From contig CP166298.1 of assembly GCA_041281825.1 (NCBI GenBank), positions 1,922,001 through 1,986,000 of the forward strand: a DNA stretch of 64,000 nucleotides, read 5' to 3'. This DNA is from Paenibacillus_D tarimensis_A. GTDB taxonomy: Bacteria; Bacillota; Bacilli; Paenibacillales; Paenibacillaceae. Positions 43,289 through 51,988 of the stretch are shown here, piece after piece; within the stretch, counting starts at the first letter, position 1, and every line of letters starts with the position of its first letter. Position numbers and translations under genes: made by a program. The notes beneath the pieces are model-generated. The model had not been told where the DNA came from, made no database searches, and saw nothing but the letters and a program-made list of their open reading frames with translations.

Positions 43289-44185
43289 ATGGAATTACGT
43301 CAATTGTATTATTTTGTGAAAGTAGCCAAAAAGGAGCATGTAACGCAGGCTGCGGAGGAGCTGCATGTTGCGCAATCCGCGGTAAGTCGGCAAATCCACC
43401 AGCTTGAAGAAGAGCTTGGCGTTCAATTGTTTATCCAGAAGGGCAGGAATCTTCAGCTTACTCCGGTGGGACAGCTGTTTTTAAAGCGGATGGAGGTTAT
43501 TCTGGGCGAGCTCGAGCGGGCCGTCATGGAGATTCATGAGTTTATGGATCCGGAGCTGGGCGAAATTCGCCTGGGCTTTCCGCACAGCTTGGGTGTCCGC
43601 CTGATTCCGCAGATTGTATCCGAATTCCGCAAGCTTCATCCCAATGTGAAGTTTAAATTCAAACAGGGGATGTATCCGTCACTTATCCGGGATATCGTGA
43701 AAGGGGACATTGATCTCGCCTTCATATCGCCATGCCCGGAGAAGAACGAACATATTACCGGTGAAGTGCTGTTAACAGAGGAGCTCTTTGCGATCGTTCC
43801 CCCTAATCATCCGCTCGCAGAGGAACAATCCATCGATCTGGCACAGCTTAAGGACGAGCAGTTCGTCCTGTTCAGCGAAGGTTATTCTTTGAGGCCGATC
43901 GTTTGGGATGCGTGCAAGGCCGCCGGCTTTACGCCGAAAATCGGTTTTGAAGGAGAAGAAACCGAGACGATCAGAGGATTGGTCGGAGCCGGGATGGGCG
44001 TCAGTCTGCTTCCGGACATGGCGCTGCGCGAGACGGGGCCGCTACAGCCGGCCAAGGTACGCGTTCATACGCCGCAAATTACAAGAACCATCGGTCTGAT
44101 TCGGCGCAACGACACCAAACTGCCGCTTGTGGCCAAAGTGTTTTATAAATATTTATTGGAATTTTTTAAAGAGAGGCAAACATAA
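43289..44185 (+). CDS. LysR-family transcriptional regulator
   Basis: 298 residues. N-terminal winged helix with the LysR pattern (HVTQAAEELHVAQSAVSRQI), then a periplasmic-binding-protein-like effector domain (about 90-295). It resembles the Bacillus GltC/CynR-like branch. It lies 26 bases after rhomboid with a distant GGGAG, so it may be co-transcribed. No divergent target gene is adjacent, so its regulon cannot be inferred. Confidence 0.9.
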   Translation: MELRQLYYFVKVAKKEHVTQAAEELHVAQSAVSRQIHQLEEELGVQLFIQKGRNLQLTPVGQLFLKRMEVILGELERAVMEIHEFMDPELGEIRLGFPHSLGVRLIPQIVSEFRKLHPNVKFKFKQGMYPSLIRDIVKGDIDLAFISPCPEKNEHITGEVLLTEELFAIVPPNHPLAEEQSIDLAQLKDEQFVLFSEGYSLRPIVWDACKAAGFTPKIGFEGEETETIRGLVGAGMGVSLLPDMALRETGPLQPAKVRVHTPQITRTIGLIRRNDTKLPLVAKVFYKYLLEFFKERQT

Positions 44186-44210
44186 ACGGAGAAGTCTTGC
44201 TTGACACAAT

Positions 44211-44245
44211 AAGGGCCGCTAGAGCAAAACGCTCCAGCGGCCCTT
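44211..44245. terminator. Bidirectional terminator between lysR-type gene and yugP-like gene
   Basis: AAGGGCCGCT (44211-44220) pairs perfectly with AGCGGCCCTT (44236-44245); GC-rich stem with T or A flanks. Confidence 0.8.
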
Positions 44246-44254
44246 TGTACTGTT

Positions 44255-44935
44255 TTATTCGCGGTTTTGGGTAAAGATCATAATGTATTTCAGCAATTCA
44301 AGCAAGGAAATCAGCGCTGCCGCGACATAAGTCAACGCTGCGGCATTCAGCACCTTGGCGACGCCGCGCTCTTCATCATTCGTAATGAAGCCTTCGGCAA
44401 TCATCAGATCGCGCGCCCGGCTGCTGGCATTAAATTCAACCGGCAGCGTTACGAGCTGGAACGCTACAACGGCGGAGAAGAAAACAATCCCCAGTCCGAT
44501 TAGACCCATCGCATTGAACAGGAATCCTGCAATGAGCAGGAACGGAGCGATTCCGGATGTTAAGTTGACAAGCGGGAACATGCGATGGCGCAGCACAAGC
44601 ATCGGGTACGAAACACTGTGCTGAATAGCGTGTCCGACCTCATGGCACGCAACGGATACCGCGGAAATCGAATTTTCATAATAGACCGGCTCGGATAACC
44701 GGACTACACGGTTGATCGGATCGTAATGGTCGGTCAAACGTCCTTGCACCGGTTCGATCGGCACATTGTGCAAGCCGTTATTATCGAGCATTTGACGCGC
44801 GGCCTGGTACCCGGTCAGCCCTCTCAAGGTCGGAACTTCCGCCCATTTATTGAACGTTCCCTTGACGCGGAATTGTGCCCAGAGCGAGACGCCGAATGCA
44901 ATAATGATCAGAAAATCCATTGGGTGAAAAAACAT
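44255..44935 (-). CDS. YugP-like membrane zinc metallopeptidase
   Basis: 226 residues. An N-terminal membrane helix (about 5-20) precedes the zinc motif HEVGH (98-102) and two or three further helices between about 118 and 215. This is the neutral zinc metallopeptidase family 2 (YugP of Bacillus). Membrane protein quality control is a plausible but unproved role. A single leftward gene. Confidence 0.88.
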   Translation of the reverse strand: MFFHPMDFLIIIAFGVSLWAQFRVKGTFNKWAEVPTLRGLTGYQAARQMLDNNGLHNVPIEPVQGRLTDHYDPINRVVRLSEPVYYENSISAVSVACHEVGHAIQHSVSYPMLVLRHRMFPLVNLTSGIAPFLLIAGFLFNAMGLIGLGIVFFSAVVAFQLVTLPVEFNASSRARDLMIAEGFITNDEERGVAKVLNAAALTYVAAALISLLELLKYIMIFTQNRE

Positions 44936-44981
44936 GTGTGATTCGCCTCCGTTAATTAGTGTAGAAGAAATAAGCTATAAA

Positions 44982-45428
44982 TTACATTAGTGGACCTTTG
45001 CCGAGCAAGAGCATCAGTGCTTCAATACAAGCGGCCGTCTGCGGCATAAGCTTATTAACCGCTTGCTTCGCCTGCTGCGGCTTAAGCTTGTTAATGACAG
45101 GCTCAAGCTCTTTGACCTCCCGCTGGAGCTGCTCCAGATGGAGCTGCAAATCGGTTAGCTTTTGCGATACCTGTTCTTCCGTGGAAACTTTACTCCAAAG
45201 TGTCAAGCTCGCTTTGATCTCTTCTAATGTATATTTTTCTTTCTTCATTTGTTCAATACGTTCAAGACGGAGCAAAGTTTCTTCATTGTAGAGCCGGTAG
45301 TTTTTTGCGGATCGTTTCTCGGGAGTAAGCAGTCCGATCGATGTGTAGAAATCGATGGTCCGGGCGCTGACGCTCGCTTTTTTGGCTAGTTCTCCGATCC
45401 GATATAACTTTGTATCCCCAATTTTCAT
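44982..45428 (-). CDS. MerR-family transcriptional regulator
   Basis: 148 residues from the ATG at 45426-45428, five bases after AAGGA. The MerR helix-turn-helix (YRIGELAKKASVSARTIDFY) is followed by a long coiled-coil dimer helix (about 75-125). There are no cysteines typical of metal sensors, so a small-molecule or redox-independent signal is more likely. It is encoded alone, 46 bases after the YugP gene in the leftward direction, and its upstream region holds a family 3 repeat. Confidence 0.87.
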   Translation of the reverse strand: MKIGDTKLYRIGELAKKASVSARTIDFYTSIGLLTPEKRSAKNYRLYNEETLLRLERIEQMKKEKYTLEEIKASLTLWSKVSTEEQVSQKLTDLQLHLEQLQREVKELEPVINKLKPQQAKQAVNKLMPQTAACIEALMLLLGKGPLM

Positions 45429-45448
45429 CACCTTCCTTATATCGATAG

Positions 45449-45606
45449 TTTAAAAAGCCCGCTTTTGATCACGAAGTTTCCCGGGATGTGTCCCGACATC
45501 GAATATCTAATATTACCCACGAAAGTGAAAAGAAGCTTCGATGTCAATTCCGATTACTTTCGCAGGTCTTTCAATCTTCTTGGTGCTGAAAACCGGGCTT
45601 TTTAAA
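45449..45606. repeat. Family 3 MITE-like palindromic repeat, long copy
   Basis: TTTAAAAAGCCCG (45449-45461) is a perfect inverted repeat of CGGGCTTTTTAAA (45594-45606), and the homology of the arms extends inward to about 28 bases. A second nested dyad GACATCGAA/TTCGATGTC lies inside. The subterminal blocks match the short copy at 14557-14641 on the opposite strand. No coding capacity. The rest of the 45429-46023 gap is AT-rich and holds the amtB control region. Confidence 0.72.
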
Positions 45607-45857
45607 CACGTACTTATAATAAACATGCTTCATATAAGCTATCGGTTATAATTACCTTTTAATCCTATGATACATAATTGCGAACCGTACAGTCAAACGT
45701 TATGCTTTGTATATCTCTTAATAATATTAATCAGCAGGACAAAACATGACATGATTCTATAAACTGCGAAGAGAGGCCAATAATATAGTGCATTTCACCT
45801 AAAATGGATGAAACGCGAAATATCATTTCCGTATCCGTTAGGAAATGGATAAAAACT

Positions 45858-45874
45858 GTGAAAAAACTTAACAT
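45858..45874. promoter_or_regulatory. GlnR/TnrA box I upstream of amtB
   Basis: TGTGA, seven bases, TAACA: a perfect match to TGTNA-N7-TNACA. It lies 68 bases upstream of the -35 box, a position suited to activation. Confidence 0.72.
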
Positions 45875-45942
45875 TCAGTAAAATAAAGGCTTTGAACGTT
45901 AGACTTTGGCCTGATTTTTTTCTCTTTTTTTCAAAAAGTGTA

Positions 45943-45971
45943 TTGTCAAACCGTGTAGTTCTTACTATAAT
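45943..45971 (+). promoter_or_regulatory. Promoter of amtB
   Basis: TTGTCA (45943-45948), exact 17-base spacer, TATAAT (45966-45971). Predicted start near 45978, 46 bases before the amtB ATG. Confidence 0.8.
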
Positions 45972-45992
45972 GACATTAAGTCTTTCCTCATA

Positions 45993-46009
45993 TGTCAAGG
46001 AACATTACA
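45993..46009. promoter_or_regulatory. GlnR/TnrA box II, downstream of the amtB promoter
   Basis: TGTCA, seven bases, TTACA: again a perfect TGTNA-N7-TNACA match. It lies about 15-30 bases after the predicted transcript start, a position suited to repression. Confidence 0.72.
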
Positions 46010-46023
46010 TTAAGGGAGTGGTC

Positions 46024-47382
46024 ATGTTGTTAAAGAAAGCATTATTCGCATTTGGTGCATTGCTGTTGCTGTTCCCAGCTATGGCATTTGCAGATGCGCC
46101 GTCCAACGCGATGTTGGATACGGGTCTAAGCTCGCTATGGATTATGATTTCAGCTGTACTCGTTATTTTGATGCAAGGCGGATTTATTCTTCTTGAATCC
46201 GGTTCGACACGGATGAAGAATGCCGGTCACGTTGCCGGCAAGACGATCTTTACACTGGGACTCGGGTCGCTTATTTATTGGGCGATTGGTTACGGCTTCT
46301 CGTTTGGCGAAAACGGAAATCTTTTTATTGGTATCGGAGATTTCTTCTATAACCCTGCGGCTACTTACGGAGAATCCGAGGGATTGTCCCCGGCGATCTT
46401 CTTTATTTTCCAACTGGCGTTCGCAACGATTTCGCTTTCCATCGCCTGGGGCGGATTTGCGGAACGCGCTAAGCTCTCATCCTATCTGATTTTCACGCTT
46501 GTCTTTGTCGGCGTCATTTACCCGATTGTCGCTCACTGGATTTGGGGCGGCGGTTGGCTGGCCGAGGACGGCGCGCAGGACTTCGCGGGTTCGACGGTCG
46601 TTCACTTGTCCGGTGCGATGGCGGCTCTGGCAGCTACAATTCTGCTTAAACCGCGGATCGGCAAATATAATAAAGACGGTTCCGCAAATCAAATTCTAGG
46701 TCATAACCAAGTGTTCACGGCACTCGCAGTATTGCTGCTGTGGGTCGGTTGGTTCGGATTCAACGCGGGCAGCGCGCTTGCTGTCGGCGACGGATTTTTC
46801 GGTTATGTCGCTTTTAATACACAGCTCGGTGCAGCAGCCGGTGCGGTAGCTGCAATGTTGATCAGTTGGATGATGCTTGGCAAAGCCGACATTACAACGA
46901 TGCTGAACGGTGCCCTTGCAGGTCTGGTCGCCATTACCGCTTCTTGTGCCTTTGTTGAACCTTGGGCAGCGGTTGTTGTTGGTCTCGTTGCAGGCATCCT
47001 GGTATACTTCAGCCAAAAGTTCTTCGAGAAAATGAAAATCGACGATCCGATCTTCGCTTTGTCCGTGCATGGTGCGGCAGGTGTATGGGGTACGCTGGCA
47101 AACGGCTTTTTCGCTACACCTGAACTTGCTGAAACGGCCGGTGTAGGTCAAGCGGGCTTGTTCTACGGTGGCGGATTTAAACAGCTGTGGGTACAGTTTG
47201 AAAGTGTTGTCGTGTGCGGCGCCTTCGTATTCATCGTATCGTTCATTGTGCTTGCGATCATCAAAGCCGTATCCGGCTTCCGGGTAACGGAAGAGCAGGA
47301 GATCATCGGTCTGGACTTGAGCGAGCACGGCAGCTACGGATATCCGGAACAAATGAAAAAATCGCAAAACTATAATTCGTAA
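46024..47382 (+). CDS. amtB: Ammonium transporter
   Basis: 452 residues from ATG 46024, five bases after AAGGGAG; the frame extends upstream through the control region. A cleavable signal peptide (ending about AMAFA) precedes eleven membrane helices of the Amt/Mep/Rh fold. Family hallmarks include GFILLESG, the GGFAERAKLSSYL block, the pore histidine in FVGVIYPIVAHWIWGGG (about H158-165) and the second in LSVHGAAGVWG. It carries ammonium/ammonia across the membrane. No glnK/PII gene is adjacent, unlike Bacillus nrgAB. Confidence 0.96.
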   Translation: MLLKKALFAFGALLLLFPAMAFADAPSNAMLDTGLSSLWIMISAVLVILMQGGFILLESGSTRMKNAGHVAGKTIFTLGLGSLIYWAIGYGFSFGENGNLFIGIGDFFYNPAATYGESEGLSPAIFFIFQLAFATISLSIAWGGFAERAKLSSYLIFTLVFVGVIYPIVAHWIWGGGWLAEDGAQDFAGSTVVHLSGAMAALAATILLKPRIGKYNKDGSANQILGHNQVFTALAVLLLWVGWFGFNAGSALAVGDGFFGYVAFNTQLGAAAGAVAAMLISWMMLGKADITTMLNGALAGLVAITASCAFVEPWAAVVVGLVAGILVYFSQKFFEKMKIDDPIFALSVHGAAGVWGTLANGFFATPELAETAGVGQAGLFYGGGFKQLWVQFESVVVCGAFVFIVSFIVLAIIKAVSGFRVTEEQEIIGLDLSEHGSYGYPEQMKKSQNYNS

Positions 47383-47457
47383 GGTGTATTTATAAGTTGA
47401 CTTTTAAACAATTCTATAGAAGGAACGTTTAGACTAGCGAAGGGAGAAGGCAACCGT

Positions 47458-48525
47458 ATGAGCGATCCTCAACGTGTGCAGCTACTCGGACAGATCGGCC
47501 TGGCCGAAAATGTAGCCGAGCTGCGCAGCCTGCGGGATCAGATTCACAAACGGATGGATGCTCTGCTCCCGACGCTCTCTGTCGAACGGTTCTATGAACA
47601 AATAAATGAGGTGCATGACGCGCTGATCCGGCGCGCCATTATCCTCGCGGAAGCAGAAATGGCACGGATGGGGAAGGGTTCTCCTCCCGTGCCATATGCT
47701 TATTTATTGTTCGGCAGCGGAGGGCGAGAAGAGCAGACCTTATCAAGCGATCAGGATAGCGGCATCATCTATGGCGATCCGGAGAAGGATGAGGCGGAAG
47801 CCGGACGCTATTTCGAACAGTTGGCATCCGTAGTTGTGGCTAATCTGCAGGATATTGGTTATCCCCCTTGTGACGGTAACGTAATCAGCACCAACGAACA
47901 GTGGCGAATCCCCGTAAGCCGTTGGAAGCGGACGCTGGATCGGTGGTTCGATGAAGCCGACTGGGAAGCTGTCAGGTACTTGCTAATCGTGGCCGACGGC
48001 CGCACCGTGTATGGAGACGAGGGATTGTTCGCCGAACTGAAAAATCACTATTATTCGGATATGCTGGAGAAGCCGGTTATTGTGCGCCGGATGCTCGACA
48101 ATACGATGCGGCATAAAGTGCTGCTCGGCATATTCGGCCAGCTGTTGAGAGAACGGTACGGAACCGAAACCGGCAGTATCGATATTAAATACGGCGCTTA
48201 TATTCCGATGGTGAACGCCATTCGAATGATGGCGGTGCAAGCGGGACTTCGGGAAACATCAACGCTGGAGCGTATTAGCATGCTGCATAAGGCCGGCGTA
48301 CTCAGCAAGGAGGATGCTCACCAATACGGTGAAGCATTCCGGCTGTTTTTGCGGCTCAGGCTCATGACGACAGAGTATATCGATAACGGAAGGTATACAA
48401 ACAACGGCAAGCTGGCAAGCCGCTTGCTGGCCAAGGAATTGACTGAACAGCTTAAAGACGGACTAAGGCTGGGAAAGAAGCTTCAACGGCGGGTATATAA
48501 GCAAACGATGGGCAAGCTCAGGTAA
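47458..48525 (+). CDS. DUF294 nucleotidyltransferase-like protein
   Basis: 355 residues. Central nucleotidyltransferase motif GSGGREEQTLSSDQDSG (about 84-100): GSxxR followed by DxD, as in the GlnD superfamily. A helical DUF294_C domain fills about 190-350. The N-terminal CBS or cyclic-nucleotide domains common in larger family members are absent. The gene starts 76 bases after amtB and 24 bases before a DEDDh exonuclease gene, in one direction. By analogy with GlnD it might modify a nitrogen-signalling partner, but no substrate is known. Confidence 0.86.
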   Translation: MSDPQRVQLLGQIGLAENVAELRSLRDQIHKRMDALLPTLSVERFYEQINEVHDALIRRAIILAEAEMARMGKGSPPVPYAYLLFGSGGREEQTLSSDQDSGIIYGDPEKDEAEAGRYFEQLASVVVANLQDIGYPPCDGNVISTNEQWRIPVSRWKRTLDRWFDEADWEAVRYLLIVADGRTVYGDEGLFAELKNHYYSDMLEKPVIVRRMLDNTMRHKVLLGIFGQLLRERYGTETGSIDIKYGAYIPMVNAIRMMAVQAGLRETSTLERISMLHKAGVLSKEDAHQYGEAFRLFLRLRLMTTEYIDNGRYTNNGKLASRLLAKELTEQLKDGLRLGKKLQRRVYKQTMGKLR

Positions 48526-48549
48526 GGCAAGGCGGAGGCGAAAAAAAGC

Positions 48550-49287
48550 ATGAAACAGCAAAAAGGTGTCGGAAGAATGTGGCACTTGTATAAAATGGGC
48601 GGACTTACGCCGGCGATTGCTTCCATGATGGGTGCGCAAAACGCGCAGCAAATGGCGTTTATCCGTTCCGTCAGCAAAGAGCAGCGAAAGCAGTCCATAT
48701 TGGATCAGCCTTTGGCTGACTTGGAGGTCGTCGTCTTCGATTTGGAGACGACGGGCTTCTATCCGTATAATGGCGATGAAATTATTTCGGTGGGCGGTGT
48801 GCTGCTGCGCGGCGATGGAGAGATAGATGAGTCGAAAACATTCTATAGTCTGGTCAATCCGAAGCGAAAGGTGCCGAAGCATATCACAGCGTTGACCGGC
48901 ATATCGAATGAAATGGCCGAATCAGCTCCCGACCTCATGCAGGTGCTGCACGATTTCATGGAGTTCGTCGGAAAGCGGATATTTATCGCACACGGAAGCG
49001 CGCATGACAAGCAGTTTCTGAACGCGGCGCTTTGGAAGACGTCTAAGGTCAATCTGACGCACCGTGTGCTGGATACGATGATGGTTGCCAAGTGGCTTGA
49101 ACCGAAGCGCGAAGGCTACGGGCTGGATGAATTGCTCGAAAGCTACGGCATTGAAATTACAGAACGTCATCATGCGCTGCAAGATTCGATTATGACTGCG
49201 AAGCTGTGGAAATGTTTTTTAAAGCAGATTTTCGAAAAAAATATTACGAGCCTGGCGGACTTATATGCTTATCTTAGTAAACATTAA
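48550..49287 (+). CDS. DEDDh 3'-5' exonuclease, DnaQ/epsilon-like
   Basis: 245 residues. The exonuclease core (about 55-235) shows VFDLETTGF (D-x-E), the middle HGSAHDKQFL aspartate, and HHALQDSIMTAKL (H-x4-D), giving all DEDDh acidic residues and the catalytic histidine. The N-terminal 50 residues are basic and unrelated to PolC. It follows the DUF294 gene by 24 bases. DUF294 and DnaQ-like exonuclease genes are adjacent or fused elsewhere, so the pair probably works together; the substrate is unknown. Confidence 0.9.
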   Translation: MKQQKGVGRMWHLYKMGGLTPAIASMMGAQNAQQMAFIRSVSKEQRKQSILDQPLADLEVVVFDLETTGFYPYNGDEIISVGGVLLRGDGEIDESKTFYSLVNPKRKVPKHITALTGISNEMAESAPDLMQVLHDFMEFVGKRIFIAHGSAHDKQFLNAALWKTSKVNLTHRVLDTMMVAKWLEPKREGYGLDELLESYGIEITERHHALQDSIMTAKLWKCFLKQIFEKNITSLADLYAYLSKH

Positions 49288-49289
49288 CG

Positions 49290-49760
49290 TTATGGATTTT
49301 GAACGATTTTTATTGGGAAAAACCGGTCGTCTTTCATGCGGTAGGCATGAACGGAGGCCGGTTTATTATTTTCATGAAAGGCGACGATCCACAACGAAGC
49401 GTCTATTGCTTCCGGCCAGCCTGCATAATCCGATGCCGATGGCCATGACGTCCCCGAAGGATGCGAATGATAAAAGCCGAGGATTCGCTTGCCACTTCCG
49501 ATTATTGTGTAATAGGCCTCGATCCACTGCTGCGGATCAAAAGAAAAACCGGTTTGCGGTTTGTCGCTGCGGTTGCTGATCGGAAGGACCGATTCAATCC
49601 GGCACGAATCGCCGTATAATATCCCACAGGCTTCAGAGGGCAGCTCGGTTTCACAATTATGAATCAGTTTGCTGAGCACTCCCGGATAGACGGCGATGTT
49701 AGGCGTTTGTTCGTCGCTCAATGTTATCAGGCTCCGTTTCGATAATAGGCTTCCTACCAA
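49290..49760 (-). CDS. JAMM/MPN-domain metallopeptidase (M67 family)
   Basis: Up to 156 residues from a TTG at 49760; a second TTG at 49721 with GGAG ten bases upstream would give 143. The JAMM motif is complete: a glutamate in ELPSEACGILYG and GFYHSHPSGTSWPSASD (H-x-H-x7-S-x2-D), the zinc site of bacterial Mov34-like peptidases. Related enzymes cut ubiquitin-like or sulfur-carrier proteins. Its stop is two bases from that of the exonuclease gene (convergent). Confidence 0.87.
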   Translation of the reverse strand: MVGSLLSKRSLITLSDEQTPNIAVYPGVLSKLIHNCETELPSEACGILYGDSCRIESVLPISNRSDKPQTGFSFDPQQWIEAYYTIIGSGKRILGFYHSHPSGTSWPSASDYAGWPEAIDASLWIVAFHENNKPASVHAYRMKDDRFFPIKIVQNP

Positions 49761-49777
49761 GTATACTTGATATTCCG

Positions 49778-51103
49778 CTATTTCGCAGCGGTATCCCCGG
49801 CTTTGGCCGGCGGCTTGATCATAAAAAACACCAGAATCAACGTGCCTAACGCAAGCAGCGCAACGGTTGCAAACAGGACAGCTTTAGATTTTGCCGTCAG
49901 CCAGCCGAAGATTGGGGGACCGAAGGCGACGCCCAAAAAACGCAAGCTGCTGTAAAGCGAAGTGATCATTCCGCGATGGGCGCGGTCGACTGCGCCTGTG
50001 ATTAATGTATTAAGGCAAGGAAGCAGCAGTCCGGTCCCAATACTCGATAACGTCAGCAGACCGATCAGCCAATAGAGCTGTTTGTGAAGCATGATGGCTG
50101 CCCCGAGCGATCCGGCCATGAAGAGCAGACCGATATTCATGAATACCCGCATTAAATGGCCGTTATTTTTGATGATTCGTCCGCTCGTATAAGCGGTAAC
50201 GACCAATCCCAGCAGCGGTATGGCCAATACGCCGCCTTTCGCGACACCGTCAATAGAATACGGAGGCTTCTCCAGAATGTCGGACAGAAAGAAGAGAACG
50301 CCGAACAGGATAAACAGGGCAAGCGATCCGGCAAAGAAGCAGGGAATGAGCCATTTTCCTTTTTTTCGGAACACATCGCCGATTTGTTTGACATATTTTC
50401 GTACCGCAGGCGTCTCTTGTCTCGTTTTCGGCTCCTTAATCATAAACATCACCGCGAGAAACGAGAGGGCACAAAAGGCAGGGAATGCGAAAAAAGGTGC
50501 GTACCATATGATGAGCGCAAACAGCGAGCCGAGAATCGGACTGACCACCTTGCCGAAGCCGTTGGAAGCTTCAATCAAACCAAGCGCTTCGCTTTCGTTG
50601 CCGTCTTTGTACATATCGCCGACAAGCGCCATGGCGATCGGAGCCGTCCCGGCCGCTCCAAGGCCTTGTACCGCTCTTGCGCCGATCAATACCCAGTAAG
50701 ACCCCCAGAAGGCTCCTAAGCCCGCCAGAATGCCTGCAGCGCCATATACGGCCAATGAAGGCAAAATTATAGCCTTCCTCGAGAAACGGTCCGATAAATA
50801 ACCTGCAAATGGTATGAAAAGTCCGGCAGTGACCGAAAATAAAGTTATGACAAGACTTGACTGAAAGCCGCTGATGCCCAATTTGGATTCCATATCCGGC
50901 AATATCGGCACGAGCATCGAATTGCCCAGCACAAGCACCATCGGCACGGTCGCCAATGCAATGTACTCCTTCCACTTGGAACGGGAACCGCCTTTGTTGT
51001 TCTCTTTCCCGGAAGGGGAGGCGGAGGTTTCTTCTTGAAAGCGGCGGTCTACGAATACCCATGGCCATTTCGTTTTGGTCTGTTGCAACGGTTTGTTCAC
51101 CAT
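49778..51103 (-). CDS. MFS drug or siderophore exporter
   Basis: 441 residues, a cytosolic N-terminus of about 45 residues, then twelve predicted helices. Motif A appears as GYLSDRFSRKAI after helix 2, and GARAVQGLGAAGTAPIAMALVGD resembles the motif of the DHA1/DHA2 proton-driven exporters. It is close to Bacillus YmfD/YfiS-type efflux proteins, one of which exports bacillibactin. No siderophore genes are nearby, so the substrate is open. Confidence 0.86.
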   Translation of the reverse strand: MVNKPLQQTKTKWPWVFVDRRFQEETSASPSGKENNKGGSRSKWKEYIALATVPMVLVLGNSMLVPILPDMESKLGISGFQSSLVITLFSVTAGLFIPFAGYLSDRFSRKAIILPSLAVYGAAGILAGLGAFWGSYWVLIGARAVQGLGAAGTAPIAMALVGDMYKDGNESEALGLIEASNGFGKVVSPILGSLFALIIWYAPFFAFPAFCALSFLAVMFMIKEPKTRQETPAVRKYVKQIGDVFRKKGKWLIPCFFAGSLALFILFGVLFFLSDILEKPPYSIDGVAKGGVLAIPLLGLVVTAYTSGRIIKNNGHLMRVFMNIGLLFMAGSLGAAIMLHKQLYWLIGLLTLSSIGTGLLLPCLNTLITGAVDRAHRGMITSLYSSLRFLGVAFGPPIFGWLTAKSKAVLFATVALLALGTLILVFFMIKPPAKAGDTAAK

Positions 51104-51149
51104 CCGATCACATTCTCTTTAGTAACCTCATGTTATTGTACCCGCTTAC

Positions 51150-51179
51150 TTGAGGTTCAATTCTTGATCATGTTATGAT
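51150..51179 (+). promoter_or_regulatory. Promoter of the ResA-like gene
   Basis: TTGAGG (51150-51155), 18 bases, TATGAT (51174-51179), 35 bases before the GTG start. Confidence 0.6.
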
Positions 51180-51214
51180 GAAACCGAGTTTTACAATGAA
51201 AGAAGGTAGCGCAA

Positions 51215-51757
51215 GTGAAAAGAAAAACGATCCTGGTTCTGGCGGCTGCCGCCGTTCTGGTCTTGTTAGCCGTTTATCAGAATACAAATGAGCTGCAGCA
51301 GGTTTCAGCGTCGCAATCGGACGAAGCAAAAGCGAAGAAGGGATACTTTGCCCCGGAATTCGAACTGCCGGCTTTGGACGACAGCCTTTATTCCGTCGGC
51401 GGTAAACGTGACAAACTCCTGATGGTCAATTTCTGGGCTTCCTGGTGCGGCCCGTGCGAGCTTGAGGCTCCGGATTTGCAAAAGCTGCATGAATCGTTCG
51501 GGGATGTTTTGGATGTCTACGGAGTCAACGCTACATTTTATGATAAAGAACGGCAGGCACGTCAGTTTGTCGGCGACTTCGAATTGACGTTCCCGATCCT
51601 GATGGACAGGAAAGGTGATGCGACGAAGTTATACAAGGTATCCCAGTTTCCGACAACGCTCATTATTGACCGGGAAGGTGTCATTCGCGAGCGGATTACC
51701 GGCGTAATAACAAGAAAAGATTGGGAGCAGAGAATCCGGAAATGGGCGGAGCTGTAG
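51215..51757 (+). CDS. ResA/TlpA-like membrane-anchored thiol-disulfide oxidoreductase
   Basis: 180 residues from a GTG after GAAGG. One N-terminal membrane anchor (about 4-21), then a thioredoxin fold outside the membrane with WCGPCE (C78, C81) and the cis-proline FPTTLIID. ResA-like proteins keep apocytochrome c heme-binding cysteines reduced. The resB-resC-resDE genes are not adjacent, so a general extracytoplasmic reductant role is also possible. Confidence 0.88.
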   Translation: MKRKTILVLAAAAVLVLLAVYQNTNELQQVSASQSDEAKAKKGYFAPEFELPALDDSLYSVGGKRDKLLMVNFWASWCGPCELEAPDLQKLHESFGDVLDVYGVNATFYDKERQARQFVGDFELTFPILMDRKGDATKLYKVSQFPTTLIIDREGVIRERITGVITRKDWEQRIRKWAEL

Positions 51758-51889
51758 CTATTTGGATTACGCTGATCGGCTAGCTTGCTTTGAATTTGTG
51801 TTTTTTATAGAGGAAGCCGTTTCTCTTGACAGCGATGTCTGCGAGGGAGAGGCTTTTTTTGTTGGGAGCAAAATATGAAAGCAAATAAA

Positions 51890-51923
51890 ACACAAAAACG
51901 CCCCGTCGAGGGCGTTTTTGTGT
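51890..51923. terminator. Bidirectional terminator between ResA-like gene and cimA
   Basis: ACACAAAAACGCCC (51890-51903) and GGGCGTTTTTGTGT (51910-51923) are perfect 14-bp arms around a six-base loop, with A/T tracts inside the stem for both strands. Confidence 0.88.
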
Positions 51924-51988
51924 CCGGCCTGTGCGAGGCAGCAGCCGTTCTCCGCTTGCCGGACTAAGTATTATTTCCAAACTCCGAC

